A stretch of 64,000 bases of DNA from the NCBI GenBank assembly GCA_016200485.1, contig JACQEP010000013.1, forward strand, positions 41,531 to 105,530, written 5' to 3'. This DNA is from Gammaproteobacteria bacterium. Its GTDB lineage: Bacteria > Pseudomonadota > Gammaproteobacteria > Tenderiales > Tenderiaceae. Both the position numbers and the translations under genes were made by a program. This document shows, piece after piece, positions 17,685-26,927 of this stretch (positions within the stretch are counted from its first letter, which is position 1; each line of letters starts with the position of its first letter). The notes beneath the pieces were generated by a model. That model did not search any database, was not told the origin of the DNA, and saw nothing but the letters and a program-made list of their open reading frames with translations.

Positions 17685-17818
17685 AAAATCTAACGCGGAG
17701 ACGCAAAGACGCGGAGGAAACCAGGGAACCCCTGATTAATTTAGAGATTCCTTAAAAGACTCCGCCACGATAATTTTATTATCACCTTTGCACCTCCGCG
17801 TCTCCGCGTTGGATTTTT
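17685..17818. repeat. Intergenic inverted repeat built of GCGGAGACGC units
   Basis: The arms at 17685-17717 and (complemented) 17818-17785 share AAAATCYAACGCGGAGACGC. After that the two copies order the same small blocks differently (AAAG-ACGCGGAGG versus GGAGG-TGCAAAGG). About 65 nt separates the arms. It fills the purA-hisZ gap and contains no gene. Confidence 0.8.
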
Positions 17819-17833
17819 AGTTAATCTCGCCTG

Positions 17834-19030
17834 CTAAATCGCCACCACTTCCCAGCGCCCTTTGCGTAATTCAAGGCGGCGATCACATCCCATTTCGTCC
17901 AGGGTGCCTCCCTGCCCCGGCAGGGCACAAATCACCCGCTCACCTTGGGCGCGCAGTGCGTCGATTCGCTGACCAAGGGCTGCGTCATCCACTGCGGGCG
18001 CGAGTATACCCTTAATTGGGGCAGCTGCCACCTGGCTGATCTGAATCAAGGTCTTAAGATCGGTACTAAAGCCGGTCGCGGGACGGGCCCGACCAAAGCA
18101 ACGGCCAATGGCATCGTAACGACCGCCACGGGCCACTTCCTGGCCATGGCCGGGGACAAAAGCGGCGAACACCACTCCGGTCTGATAACGATAACCACGC
18201 AATTCGGCCAGATCGAAATACAACGGCAAACCATGGAGATGACGCTTGGCCAGCGCTGTAATTTGGCATAGGTTATCCAAAGCGGCACCGACACCCTCAC
18301 CGACACCGCTCAATATTTTTTTTGCTTCGGTCAGTACCGTCTCGTCACCATTCAAATCGACCAGTGATAACAGATGCTGGCGTGCCTTGGCAGCAATCTT
18401 CCAATCACGCAGATATTCTTCAATTTGCGGTCTGGACTTGCGTTGCAACGCCTCGAACATCGCGACTTCTTGTTCTTGCGTTAGTCCCGCTTCTTGCACC
18501 AGACCACGATAGATCCCAACATGTCCAAGATCGATATGCGTATGCTGGATACCTGCCACGCGCAATGCTTCCACCATCAAGCGCAGCACTTCGACATCAC
18601 TCTCAATTCCCGAGTGCCCATAAAGTTCTGCGCCAACTTGCAAAGGCGCGCGTGAACGGCTGAGTCCATTGGGACGGGTGTGCAGAACTTGGCCCAAATA
18701 ACACAAACGCGTGGGTGCTTCACGCTTCAGTACATGGGCATCAATGCGGGCGACTTGAGGTGTCATATCAGCCCGAATCCCGATTAAACGCCCGGTCATC
18801 TGATCAATGAGCTTGAATGTCTGCAAATCCAGATCGCGACCAGTACCGACCTGCAGCGATTCGATATACTCGATCAACGGCGGCATGACCAGGTCATAGC
18901 CCCAGCGATCAAATAAATCGAGCAACTGGCGGCTCAAAGATTCCAAATGCCGTGCTTGTGCCGGCAACAATTCAAAGATACCCTCTGGCAACAGCCAGCG
19001 GGCATAATCCGATTTAATCCGTTTTTCCAT
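17834..19030 (-). CDS. hisZ: ATP phosphoribosyltransferase regulatory subunit HisZ
   Basis: A 398-residue HisRS-like protein lacking an anticodon-binding domain. The N-terminus (WLLPEGIFELLPAQARHLES) and class-II synthetase-like motifs (IRADMTPQVARIDAH; RLCYLGQVL) are typical of HisZ. The C-terminal end (LDEMGCDRRLELRKG) is the usual HisZ terminus. HisZ pairs with short-form HisG to make the feedback-regulated first enzyme of histidine synthesis. It lies between DUF2065 and purA, a conserved arrangement in gammaproteobacteria. Confidence 0.95.
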   Translation of the reverse strand: MEKRIKSDYARWLLPEGIFELLPAQARHLESLSRQLLDLFDRWGYDLVMPPLIEYIESLQVGTGRDLDLQTFKLIDQMTGRLIGIRADMTPQVARIDAHVLKREAPTRLCYLGQVLHTRPNGLSRSRAPLQVGAELYGHSGIESDVEVLRLMVEALRVAGIQHTHIDLGHVGIYRGLVQEAGLTQEQEVAMFEALQRKSRPQIEEYLRDWKIAAKARQHLLSLVDLNGDETVLTEAKKILSGVGEGVGAALDNLCQITALAKRHLHGLPLYFDLAELRGYRYQTGVVFAAFVPGHGQEVARGGRYDAIGRCFGRARPATGFSTDLKTLIQISQVAAAPIKGILAPAVDDAALGQRIDALRAQGERVICALPGQGGTLDEMGCDRRLELRKGRWEVVAI

Positions 19031-19036
19031 TTTATT

Positions 19037-19225
19037 TCAGCGCACCAGATACAAAAGTACAATTCCTGCCACCATACTCAGCAGCCCAGCCCAACGCAGT
19101 GTCTTGTCATCCATGTGCGCGATTTGGGCAAAGACCCGGCGCATACTTTGCGGGGATAAAAAGGGCATCATGCCCTCTATCACCATCACGAGCGCCAGAG
19201 CGGCCCAAAAATCCTGCCATAGCAT
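19037..19225 (-). CDS. DUF2065 family small membrane protein
   Basis: A 62-residue protein with two membrane helices (FWAALALVMVIEGMMPFL; WAGLLSMVAGIVLLYLV) and the family's MIEG-like and RWAGL positions. DUF2065 genes commonly sit between hflC and hisZ/purA, as here. It ends 6 nt before hisZ, so the two are probably cotranslated. Function unknown. Confidence 0.9.
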   Translation of the reverse strand: MLWQDFWAALALVMVIEGMMPFLSPQSMRRVFAQIAHMDDKTLRWAGLLSMVAGIVLLYLVR

Positions 19226-19247
19226 CTTACGCTAAGACCTCTGACAC

Positions 19248-19283
19248 AAAAAAAGCGGGCATCACACTGGTGTGTCATGCCCG
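19248..19283 (-). terminator. Intrinsic terminator downstream of hflC
   Basis: On the minus strand the stem CGGGCAT...ATGCCCG (19283-19256), with an inner CACAC/GTGTG pairing, is followed by CTTTTTTT (19255-19248). It lies between the hflC stop (19324) and DUF2065 (19225), so it should separate the hfq-hfl operon from DUF2065-hisZ-purA. Confidence 0.85.
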
Positions 19284-19323
19284 GCCAAGTTTCTAATATC
19301 CAATCCGTCCAATCGCGCCGCGC

Positions 19324-20199
19324 TTATTTGCGGCCTTCACTATCGCCAAAATAACGGAAGAAATCGGTATTCGGCTGGATCACCATCAGATCTTTCTTGT
19401 TCTTGAACGATTCCTTGTACGCCGTCAAACTGCGGTAGAAAGAATAAAATTCCGCATCCTTCTGGAATGCTTTGGCGTAAATCTGCGACGCCGTGGCATC
19501 ACCCAAACCCCGCAATTGCTCGGACTCGCGATAGGCCTCGGCCAAAATCACCGTCCGCTGCCGATCGGCATCGGCACGAATTCTTTCCGCTGCTTCAGCA
19601 CCCTTGGACCGCAGATCCTTCGCCACACGCGTCCGATCCGATTCCATACGTCTATACACCGAATCACTGACCGTACCCTTGAGATCAATACGCTTGATGC
19701 GCACATCGACCACCTCCATACCGAAGTCTCTAACCTGCTTGTCGGCGCTGGCAGCAAGAATCTTCATGATCTCGGCCCGTTCTCCGGAAACCACCTCTTG
19801 AATCGTGCGCTTGGCAAACTCACCCCGTAAACCGTCTTTCATGATTTGCGACAGGCGCTGATTGGCCAGCGCTTCGCTGCCACCCATTGCCGTGTAATAT
19901 CGTCCCACGTCACTGATTCGCCATTTTACGAACGAATCCACCACCACATTTTTCTTTTCAGCGGTCAGGAATGACTCAGGCTCGGCATCCATGGTCAACA
20001 CCCGACTGTCGAACTTGCGTACGGTTTGCACCAGTGGAATGCGGAAATACATGCCAGGTTTGATATCCGTGCGTTGGATCTTACCCAGTTGCAACAGGAT
20101 CACTTTCTCACGTTCATCGACCGTAAAAAATGAGAACAACAAAATGATGAGAACGACTACCGTCGAAACGATAATGGTTAGGCTCTTAGTCTGGTCCAT
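19324..20199 (-). CDS. hflC: FtsH protease modulator HflC
   Basis: A 291-residue SPFH/prohibitin-family protein with one N-terminal membrane anchor (ILLFSFFTVDEREKVILL). The HflC core follows (IKPGMYFRIPLVQTVRKFDS; EVVDVRIKRIDLK) and an Ala/Arg-rich coiled coil (~190-240). HflK and HflC form a large periplasmic complex around FtsH. The ATG is 2 nt past the hflK stop region, in the same operon. Confidence 0.97.
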   Translation of the reverse strand: MDQTKSLTIIVSTVVVLIILLFSFFTVDEREKVILLQLGKIQRTDIKPGMYFRIPLVQTVRKFDSRVLTMDAEPESFLTAEKKNVVVDSFVKWRISDVGRYYTAMGGSEALANQRLSQIMKDGLRGEFAKRTIQEVVSGERAEIMKILAASADKQVRDFGMEVVDVRIKRIDLKGTVSDSVYRRMESDRTRVAKDLRSKGAEAAERIRADADRQRTVILAEAYRESEQLRGLGDATASQIYAKAFQKDAEFYSFYRSLTAYKESFKNKKDLMVIQPNTDFFRYFGDSEGRK

Positions 20200-20201
20200 A
20201 A

Positions 20202-21410
20202 TTATCTCTCCCGCTCCCGGCTGCGCGTATCACGCTCAGCTGGCGTAGCCAGTTTTGCCGCTGGCGCCGCTTCGGGCGTTGCCGTTGACGCTGGCTGCTG
20301 TGGTACCGGCATGCCAGACTGTTCCATTATCCGATCCAAGGGCAGATAGATCATGTTGTTACCACCTTTGACATCGACCATGACCTTGGAAGACTTGGAT
20401 AACACTTCTTCCAACGCCTCAAGATACATGCGCTCCCGCGTCACGCGTGGTGCCTTTTTGTATTCATTGACAACACGGTCGAAACGAGAGGCTTCACCCT
20501 CGGCCTTGGCAATGACTTCAGATTTGTATGCTTGCGCCTCTTCAATCAAACGTGCCGCGCCACCGCGCGCCCTTGGCAATATATCGTTTGAATAGGCTTC
20601 AGCCTCGTTAATCTGACGCTGTTCATCTTCACGCGCTTTGACGGCATCATCAAATGCGTGCTGCACTTCATCCGGCGGCTGAGCATCCTGCATGTTGACA
20701 CTCGTCACCAATAACCCAGTCTGATAGTGATCCAGTATATGCTGGGTCAGTGCCTGAATCCGGGCCACGATGTCACTACGCCCTTCCGTCAATACAAAAT
20801 CCATTTTGTTCTGCCCGACCACTTCGCGCACTGCACTTTCGGTCGCTTCACGCAAGGTCAGATCAGGATCTTTGACATTAAAAAGATAATCATTGGCTGA
20901 CTTGACCCGATATTGAACCGCGAACTGGACATCGATAATGTTTTCATCGCGCGTCAGCATCAAGGATTCCGACGGCATGGGTGTCGTCTTGCCACCCTCA
21001 CCGCTGGAACGGAAACCAATCTCAACGTTTCGACTCTTGTCGACATCCACCCGTTCAACACGCTCCAGCGGCCGTGGCATACGCAAAGTCATGCCAGGCT
21101 CCAAAGTGGCAACATACTGGCCAAAGCGCAGCACAACACCTCGTTCAGCGGGCTGAATGATATAGACCATGTCGTAGATCAGCCACAGACCCACAACCAG
21201 AAGGATAACCCCCCCGATGCCTGCGCTACCGCCGCCTAAAGGAGAGCGGCCACCACCGGTGTCACCCTGCCTCCCCTTACCACCAAACAAGCCATCCAAC
21301 TTGCGGCGTATATTGCGGACCACTTCATCCAGATCCGGCGGACCCGATTTCTTGCTCCGGTTGCCCCATGGATCGTTATCCTTGGAACCCCCTGGCTCAT
21401 TCCAAGCCAT
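20202..21410 (-). CDS. hflK: FtsH protease modulator HflK
   Basis: The ~402-residue SPFH protein begins MAWNEPGGSKDNDPWG, the standard HflK N-terminus. A Gly-rich cytoplasmic region, a membrane segment (GGVILLVVGLWLIYDMVYII) and the prohibitin domain (PAERGVVLRFGQY...) follow. The ATG at 21410 with GGAGAAG upstream was preferred to one four codons earlier. The C-terminal tail is Pro/Ala-rich. It partners HflC. Confidence 0.97.
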   Translation of the reverse strand: MAWNEPGGSKDNDPWGNRSKKSGPPDLDEVVRNIRRKLDGLFGGKGRQGDTGGGRSPLGGGSAGIGGVILLVVGLWLIYDMVYIIQPAERGVVLRFGQYVATLEPGMTLRMPRPLERVERVDVDKSRNVEIGFRSSGEGGKTTPMPSESLMLTRDENIIDVQFAVQYRVKSANDYLFNVKDPDLTLREATESAVREVVGQNKMDFVLTEGRSDIVARIQALTQHILDHYQTGLLVTSVNMQDAQPPDEVQHAFDDAVKAREDEQRQINEAEAYSNDILPRARGGAARLIEEAQAYKSEVIAKAEGEASRFDRVVNEYKKAPRVTRERMYLEALEEVLSKSSKVMVDVKGGNNMIYLPLDRIMEQSGMPVPQQPASTATPEAAPAAKLATPAERDTRSRERER

Positions 21411-21524
21411 TCGCTTCTCCAATCAATAAATTTAAGCAGTTACGCATCAACCAGCCACTCCCGGCCAGAACCTCTAATTCTAAAAAGCTTGAACAAGCAC
21501 CGCAAGGCAATTATTCAGAAAAGA

Positions 21525-22868
21525 TTAGGCTACGTCCCGTTCCGATTCACATTGGCACCCCGGTTCGGACGCCAAGGCCTCGATCTGACGCGGCCACAAC
21601 ATCACTTCCAGCAGCCAATCCCCATTTTCAGCCTGCTGCTCGGACTTCACCGCACCTTGCTGAAACAACACTGCCCGCAGCCGCCCTGCCTCCGGGGCCA
21701 ATCTTAGCTGGTACAGACGACGACGGCGCACTTGGCCATAGCCCTGGTCCTCACCTCGGGCCTGAGCCGCAATCACCTGCAAATACTCAGTAATTGCCTC
21801 ACGTAATAGATCAAGTCCGGCCCCTGTCCGTGCCGACACCCAAACCCTCAAAGGCCGGCCATCATCAGCCCGATCCAGGTGCGGCTCCACTCCTTCCACC
21901 AGATCGATCTTGTTATAAACCTCCAACTGGGGCAAGGACTCGGCACCCACTTCCTGCAACACCTTATTCACTTCATCAATCCGTGATTGACGCTGCTCGT
22001 CCCCGGCATCAATCACGTGCAGTAACAAAGACGCCGCTTCGGTCTCTTCCAAGGTCGACCGAAACGCAGCCACTACACTGTGCGGTAAATGGCGGATGAA
22101 TCCTACTGTATCAATTAATACCACATCGCCCTCGGTGGCCAGCTCCAGTTTACGCAGTGTTGGATCCAATGTCGCAAACAATTGATTCGCAACGTAGACA
22201 TCCGCACGGGTCAACGCATTGAAGAGCGTCGACTTGCCGGCATTGGTATAACCCACCAGCGACACTGTGTTGACATCGGATTTACGCCGGGCACGCCGCC
22301 GATCCTCACGCTGACGACGGACTTTTTCCAAATGTTTGTTCAGTTGTTTAATGCGTTCGCCAATTAAACGGCGGTCAGATTCAAGCTGCGTTTCACCGGG
22401 GCCCCGCAGACCAATCCCCCCTTTTTGCCGCTCCAAGTGTGTCCAGCCACGCACCAGTCGCGTCGATAAGTGCCGCAACTGCGCCAGCTCTACCTGTAAC
22501 TTACCTTCAAAGGTGTGCGCCCGCTGGGCAAAGATATCCAGAATCAATCCCGTGCGATCCAGCACCCGGCACTTGAGCAAGAATTCAAGATTTCGTTCCT
22601 GGGAGGGACTCAGGGCATGATTGAAAATGACCAGCTCGGCCTGTTGCTGTTCGACCTGGTCGCGGATTTCCTCGGCCTTACCCAGGCCGGCGAAATATTT
22701 GGGATCGGGTTTTTTGCGGCTGCCTAAAACGATGGCCACCGGCACCGCACCGGCGGAGAGCGCCAATTCCTTGAATTCATCAAGTTCTTCACGCACGTCC
22801 TCGTCCTTAAAGTCCAGGTGGACGAGGACAGCGCGCTCGCCCACATTGGGGCGTTCAAAGAATTCCAC
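21525..22868 (-). CDS. hflX: GTPase HflX
   Basis: A 447-residue protein with an N-terminal HflX domain (residues ~1-190, including the LSPSQERNLE and GGIGLRGPGETQLESDRR hallmarks) and a central coiled coil. The G domain has GYTNAGKSTLFNALT (P-loop), DTVGFIRHLP (G3) and NKIDLV (G4). HflX binds 50S/70S ribosomes and rescues stalled ones. The start codon is GTG. hfq lies just upstream, hflK downstream. Confidence 0.97.
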   Translation of the reverse strand: MEFFERPNVGERAVLVHLDFKDEDVREELDEFKELALSAGAVPVAIVLGSRKKPDPKYFAGLGKAEEIRDQVEQQQAELVIFNHALSPSQERNLEFLLKCRVLDRTGLILDIFAQRAHTFEGKLQVELAQLRHLSTRLVRGWTHLERQKGGIGLRGPGETQLESDRRLIGERIKQLNKHLEKVRRQREDRRRARRKSDVNTVSLVGYTNAGKSTLFNALTRADVYVANQLFATLDPTLRKLELATEGDVVLIDTVGFIRHLPHSVVAAFRSTLEETEAASLLLHVIDAGDEQRQSRIDEVNKVLQEVGAESLPQLEVYNKIDLVEGVEPHLDRADDGRPLRVWVSARTGAGLDLLREAITEYLQVIAAQARGEDQGYGQVRRRRLYQLRLAPEAGRLRAVLFQQGAVKSEQQAENGDWLLEVMLWPRQIEALASEPGCQCESERDVA

Positions 22869-22882
22869 GTGTTTCTAGAGTC

Positions 22883-23131
22883 TCAGGCTTCTTCAACCAC
22901 TTCTTCTGCACCGGTGGAAAGTTTGACATTCCGCGCCGGAACGATGGTTGAGATCGCGTGCTTGTAAACCATCTGATTGACAGTGTTCTTCAGCAGCACG
23001 ACAAACTGATCGAAAGATTCCACTTGTCCCTGGAGCTTGATTCCATTTACCAAATAAATCGAAACAGGAACCTTTTCTTTACGTAATGCATTCAAAAAAG
23101 GGTCTTGTAAGCTTTGCCCCTTACTCATCAT
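22883..23131 (-). CDS. hfq: RNA chaperone Hfq
   Basis: An 82-residue Sm-like protein with the near-invariant N-terminus [20 protein letters not shown]. The Sm1 segment ([20 protein letters not shown]) and the Sm2 [12 protein letters not shown] motif are present. The hexamer pairs small RNAs with mRNAs. The C-terminal tail is short and acidic. It sits in the conserved miaA-hfq-hflX order with an AGGAGCGATC ribosome-binding site. Confidence 0.98.
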   Translation of the reverse strand: MMSKGQSLQDPFLNALRKEKVPVSIYLVNGIKLQGQVESFDQFVVLLKNTVNQMVYKHAISTIVPARNVKLSTGAEEVVEEA

Positions 23132-23270
23132 GATCGCTCCTTTGTTATCAATTATTCATGTCCTACTGCATGGTATTTTCGGCATTATCATGCAGCAGTC
23201 TACATCCCTATCTAACAACCCCCACAGCCGATTTCCAGCTGTCAAATAGTATCATACCCGGTAAAATCTT

Positions 23271-24230
23271 TTATACAGAATCTAGATTTAATGCTTTTTT
23301 TATACAATTCAATGAGATAGCTAACAAATCCGGCGCCGCGCCATCCAACCACACAGCATCTTTCTCAGCACGTAACCAGGTCAGTTGCCGCTTTGCAAAA
23401 CGACGTGTGGCAACGATGCCATCATGCAACATCTCATCATATGAAATCTTTCCTTCCAGGTATTCCCACACCTGGCGATAACCCACAGCACGCATCGAAG
23501 GCAAATCGACATTTAAATCCCCGCGGGCATGCAAGCCACGCACTTCTTCCACCAATCCTGCATCCAGCATTTGCCGAAAACGCGATTCAATCCTGCGATG
23601 CAGTTCTGCGCGATCCGTCGGCGCTAAAATCAATTTTGCCAATCGATAAGGCAATGCCTGACCACTATCCAGCGCTTGTAATTCGGTCATGGTCTGACCG
23701 GAGAGCTGATACACTTCCAACGCTCGCTGGATGCGTTGCCGATCGTTGGGATGGATACGTGCCGCAGCAACAGGATCAATTTGCTGCAAACGTTGATGCA
23801 AAACCACAGAACCTTCTCGTGCCATTTCATCATCCAGGCTGGCACGCAGCTCAGGATCGGATTCAGGCAAATCAGACAGCCCTCGTTCCAAGGCGCGGAA
23901 ATAGAGCATGGTTCCACCTACCAGCAGGGGTATGCGCCCCGCCACCGTAATCTGCGCCATGCATTTCAGCGCATCCTCGCGAAAACGCGCCGCTGAATAA
24001 GCTTCTGTTGGATCAATAATATCGATCAAGTGATGAGGTACCCGCGCCAGAATGTCAGGCGCGGGTTTGGCGGTTCCGATATCCATGCCGCGATAAACCA
24101 AGGCCGAATCAACACTGATGATTTCACAGGGAAGATGTTCACACAGCGCGAGGGCCAGATCGGTTTTGCCCGCTGCGGTCGGCCCCATCAGGAATATGGC
24201 TGGGGGAAATGAATTATTCAAAATAACCAC
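23271..24230 (-). CDS. miaA: tRNA dimethylallyltransferase
   Basis: A 319-residue enzyme with the P-loop [14 protein letters not shown], the [16 protein letters not shown] motif and the [17 protein letters not shown] block. It transfers dimethylallyl to A37 of tRNAs reading UNN codons. The start is GTG at 24230 (alternative TTG at 24221). It is the first gene of the miaA-hfq-hflX block; the M48 peptidase gene ends about 60 nt upstream on the same strand. Confidence 0.97.
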   Translation of the reverse strand: MVILNNSFPPAIFLMGPTAAGKTDLALALCEHLPCEIISVDSALVYRGMDIGTAKPAPDILARVPHHLIDIIDPTEAYSAARFREDALKCMAQITVAGRIPLLVGGTMLYFRALERGLSDLPESDPELRASLDDEMAREGSVVLHQRLQQIDPVAAARIHPNDRQRIQRALEVYQLSGQTMTELQALDSGQALPYRLAKLILAPTDRAELHRRIESRFRQMLDAGLVEEVRGLHARGDLNVDLPSMRAVGYRQVWEYLEGKISYDEMLHDGIVATRRFAKRQLTWLRAEKDAVWLDGAAPDLLAISLNCIKKALNLDSV

Positions 24231-24291
24231 CCTGAATTAAGTTCAACGTTGATCAGCCTCGCTGCTGCCTTGGCAGTTTCAATTCCCGAAT

Positions 24292-25392
24292 TTAATTTAC
24301 GAGTCCTGCCTGAAGCGCAGGCCAATCAACCATCAAGGGTTGATTTGGATATTGACCTTGAGTATGCAGAATTTCACGTAACGCAGCCAGTCGCTCATCA
24401 CTCGGTGGATGGGTGGATAAAATCGCCAACTGCGGCCCTTTCTGTTTGCTCATGCGCTCAAAAAAATTGAGCATGCCCTCAGGGGAGATTTGCGCCTGTC
24501 TGAGCAATGCCACGCCTTTCGCATCGGCATCGTTTTCCTGGCTACGACTGAACTTCAGCGTTCCCAGTTGAGTCGCCAACTCTTCTGCCATGCCACTGCC
24601 GACGTTGCCAATCGCCAAACTTACCACTGCCTGCCAACCAATGGCTTGCACCATCGCCCGTAAACTATGGCGTTGCAGCACATGCTGCGTCTCATGTGCT
24701 AATACACCGGCTACTTCTTCTGGAGTCTGCGCTGATTTGAGTAGTCCGGTAAACACTACGACATGGCCGCCAGGTACTGCAAAGGCATTAACGACGGGAC
24801 TATCGACCACATGCCACTGAAAGTGATAGGCACTTCCCTTCGTTAAGAGTTCGCCCGTTTGACGCACAAAATCAACCGCCGGACCATGATCGAGCATCTT
24901 CATACCGAGTGTGCTCTGGGCAAAAGCGGCCTCACCCAATTGTTGCTCCATCTCGATCGTGATATGACTTACGGCCCAATCGATAATCCGAGACGATTGC
25001 CACCAGAACACAAGCACCAGCAAGACTGGACTCAGCAACAGGAAGATCAATACCACCCATCCGACACGAGAACGACGTTGCGAACGCCGTTGCTGTCCGT
25101 TTACCTGTGCCAGCTGGGCAACAATTGCAGCCGGCGCTCGCGTCAACAACACGTAGTGCACCTCTGCATCGGATAAGGACAATGCCGTTTTACCCTGCAA
25201 ATCCGGCCATTCCAGCAACAGGGTATCGCCGTGAAATCCGCCACTGCGGAGCGTGATTGTATCCCATGCCACACGTTGCGCCCGCACTTCACCAGGACAC
25301 AGCACCAAGCCATCGGCAGTGATTTCCGCCGCCACGGTTTCACCATTAGAAGAAAATGCCGGGCCATGGGCCCGGCCGGAGAGCTGATTCAT
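24292..25392 (-). CDS. M48-family metallopeptidase, membrane-anchored
   Basis: A ~366-residue protein with a ~100-residue N-terminal beta-rich region and one membrane segment (VGWVVLIFLLLSPVLLVLVF). The M48 (Ste24/HtpX-like) catalytic domain has the zinc motif HETQH (within VLAHETQHVLQRHS) and the downstream SRSQENDADAKGVALL glutamate region. It is probably a periplasmic/membrane quality-control protease similar to BepA/YcaL. The ATG at 25392 with AAGGAAT upstream was preferred to one 11 codons earlier. Confidence 0.88.
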   Translation of the reverse strand: MNQLSGRAHGPAFSSNGETVAAEITADGLVLCPGEVRAQRVAWDTITLRSGGFHGDTLLLEWPDLQGKTALSLSDAEVHYVLLTRAPAAIVAQLAQVNGQQRRSQRRSRVGWVVLIFLLLSPVLLVLVFWWQSSRIIDWAVSHITIEMEQQLGEAAFAQSTLGMKMLDHGPAVDFVRQTGELLTKGSAYHFQWHVVDSPVVNAFAVPGGHVVVFTGLLKSAQTPEEVAGVLAHETQHVLQRHSLRAMVQAIGWQAVVSLAIGNVGSGMAEELATQLGTLKFSRSQENDADAKGVALLRQAQISPEGMLNFFERMSKQKGPQLAILSTHPPSDERLAALREILHTQGQYPNQPLMVDWPALQAGLVN

Positions 25393-25402
25393 CCAACATT
25401 CC

Positions 25403-25536
25403 TTACCACAGAGACACGGAGACATCGAGAAAGAAAAGAAATCAATGAGGTAACGATTTCAAAACCTGACAGATGAGTCCCAGAAACAAAACGATAACCT
25501 GTTTTTCCCCTGTGCTCTCTGTGCCTCTGTGGTGAA
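25403..25536. repeat. Intergenic inverted repeat of CACAGAG units
   Basis: The left arm TTACCACAGAGACACGGAGA (25403-25422) matches the complement of the right arm (25536-25517) at 17 of 20 positions, with about 95 nt between. It occupies the whole gap between the AIM24 and M48 genes. Confidence 0.8.
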
Positions 25537-25563
25537 GCCGAGGTTTTAAGATTCATATTTTTA

Positions 25564-26361
25564 TTATGAATTATCTCCGTCAAGCAAGCCACCCAAACCA
25601 CCGAGCAGCGATCCTTCTTCACGGCTGCCGCCTCGCTGTGGTATGGCGCTATAAATGCGCCCGGCAAGCCGGCTCAGGGGCAAGGATTGCAACCACACCT
25701 TACCTGGCCCGCGCAAAGTCGCAAAAAACAAACCTTCACCGCCGAAGATTGCCGATTTAATCTTGCCAACATATTCGATGTCATAACTAACATTCGGTTG
25801 CATTGCCACCAAACAGCCGGTATCGATACGTATCAATTCACCCGGCGCCAGCACTCGCTCACACAAAGTACCGCCGGCATGCACGAAGGCCAAACCATCG
25901 CCTTCGAGTTTTTGCATAATAAATCCTTCACCACCAAACAGTCCCACACCTAACTTGCGCTGGAAAGCAACACCAATCGACACTCCCTTGGCCGCACAAA
26001 GAAAGGAATCTTTTTGACAAATAAGCTGACCACCCAGCTTATTCAAATCCATCGGCAAGATTTTACCTGGATAGGGTGCTGCATAAGCGACCTTGCGTTT
26101 GCCCGTGCCTTGATTGATAAACACGGTGGTAAACATCGACTCTCCCGTAATCAGGCGCTTGCCCGCGCCGACCAGACTGCCGAACAAGCTTTTTTTCTGC
26201 TCAGAACCATCGCCAAAGATCGTCTCCATCTGGATGCCGTCATCCATCCACATCATGCTACCCGGCTCGCCGATGGCGGCCTCACCTGGATCCAGCTCGA
26301 TCTCTACATACTGCATCTCGGAACCGAAGATTTGATAATCAATGACATCCATCCCGGGCAT
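25564..26361 (-). CDS. TIGR00266/AIM24-family protein
   Basis: A 265-residue protein of the AIM24 (TRAP-like beta-prism) fold. Typical features are the start VIDYQIFGSEMQYVEIELDP, the SMMWMDDGI segment and repeated Gly-rich turns (GGEGFIMQKLEGDG; FGGEGLFFATLRGPG). The C-terminus is Gly/Ser-rich. No catalytic residues are known; the family may scaffold or bind membranes. It lies upstream of the M48 gene on the same strand, separated by the CACAGAG repeat. Confidence 0.9.
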   Translation of the reverse strand: MPGMDVIDYQIFGSEMQYVEIELDPGEAAIGEPGSMMWMDDGIQMETIFGDGSEQKKSLFGSLVGAGKRLITGESMFTTVFINQGTGKRKVAYAAPYPGKILPMDLNKLGGQLICQKDSFLCAAKGVSIGVAFQRKLGVGLFGGEGFIMQKLEGDGLAFVHAGGTLCERVLAPGELIRIDTGCLVAMQPNVSYDIEYVGKIKSAIFGGEGLFFATLRGPGKVWLQSLPLSRLAGRIYSAIPQRGGSREEGSLLGGLGGLLDGDNS

Positions 26362-26505
26362 GATTGACTCCTGCGCTTGTTATAAAAAACTGAAAAAGGT
26401 GCTTGGATTGTACACCAGATCAATCGCTGGAAGGACCACTCGCACTTCGCACTCGTCACGGTTACCACAATGACTTGACGGCGTCACACACCTTCTCCCT
26501 ACAAT

Positions 26506-26898
26506 TCAATCATTGGAGAAATAGACTCCTCCGCTATGCTTGGCGCCGTCCTTAGTCTTGAACAGGATGATGACCTGATGCTTGCCGGCATGGCCAAGAC
26601 TATATCCCGCCATGTAGCTATCGCCCATTGGCATCATCATCTTGGTCTCTTCCTTGCCATCGGGATGGATAACCTTGGAATTCACTTGCGCATCTATTAC
26701 GGTCTTGCCACCTTTCTCGATGTTCACTATGACATCGTGGCTGCCCCCCATCTCCATATCGGCCTTGGCCCTGGCAATATGGAAGGTAACGGTGTAACCG
26801 TCGATGGCTTGTTTTTCTTCCAGTGCACCGCCGGCAGCCACGGTGGTTGCAAATACAAGACCGAATACGGCAGCGATCATGGATGTAATAAATTTCAT
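26506..26898 (-). CDS. Periplasmic FixH/YtkA-like protein
   Basis: A 130-residue protein with a clear signal peptide (MKFITSMIAAVFGLVFATTVAA) and a single immunoglobulin-like beta domain. It contains a Met-rich loop (KMMMPMGDSYMAGYSLG) and the terminal HQVIILFKTKDGAKH strand, as in FixH/YtkA-like domains. It starts 30 nt after the cusA stop with an AAAAGGGAATGTT ribosome-binding site, so it is probably the last gene of the cus operon. The exposed methionines suggest a copper/silver-binding accessory role; this is inference. Confidence 0.75.
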   Translation of the reverse strand: MKFITSMIAAVFGLVFATTVAAGGALEEKQAIDGYTVTFHIARAKADMEMGGSHDVIVNIEKGGKTVIDAQVNSKVIHPDGKEETKMMMPMGDSYMAGYSLGHAGKHQVIILFKTKDGAKHSGGVYFSND

Positions 26899-26927
26899 AA
26901 CATTCCCTTTTCAAAATAGATCAACAA

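Noticed and set aside
17685..17818. CRISPR array
   Set aside because: The repeats are inverted, not direct, with only two arms and no spacers; the same holds for 25403-25536.
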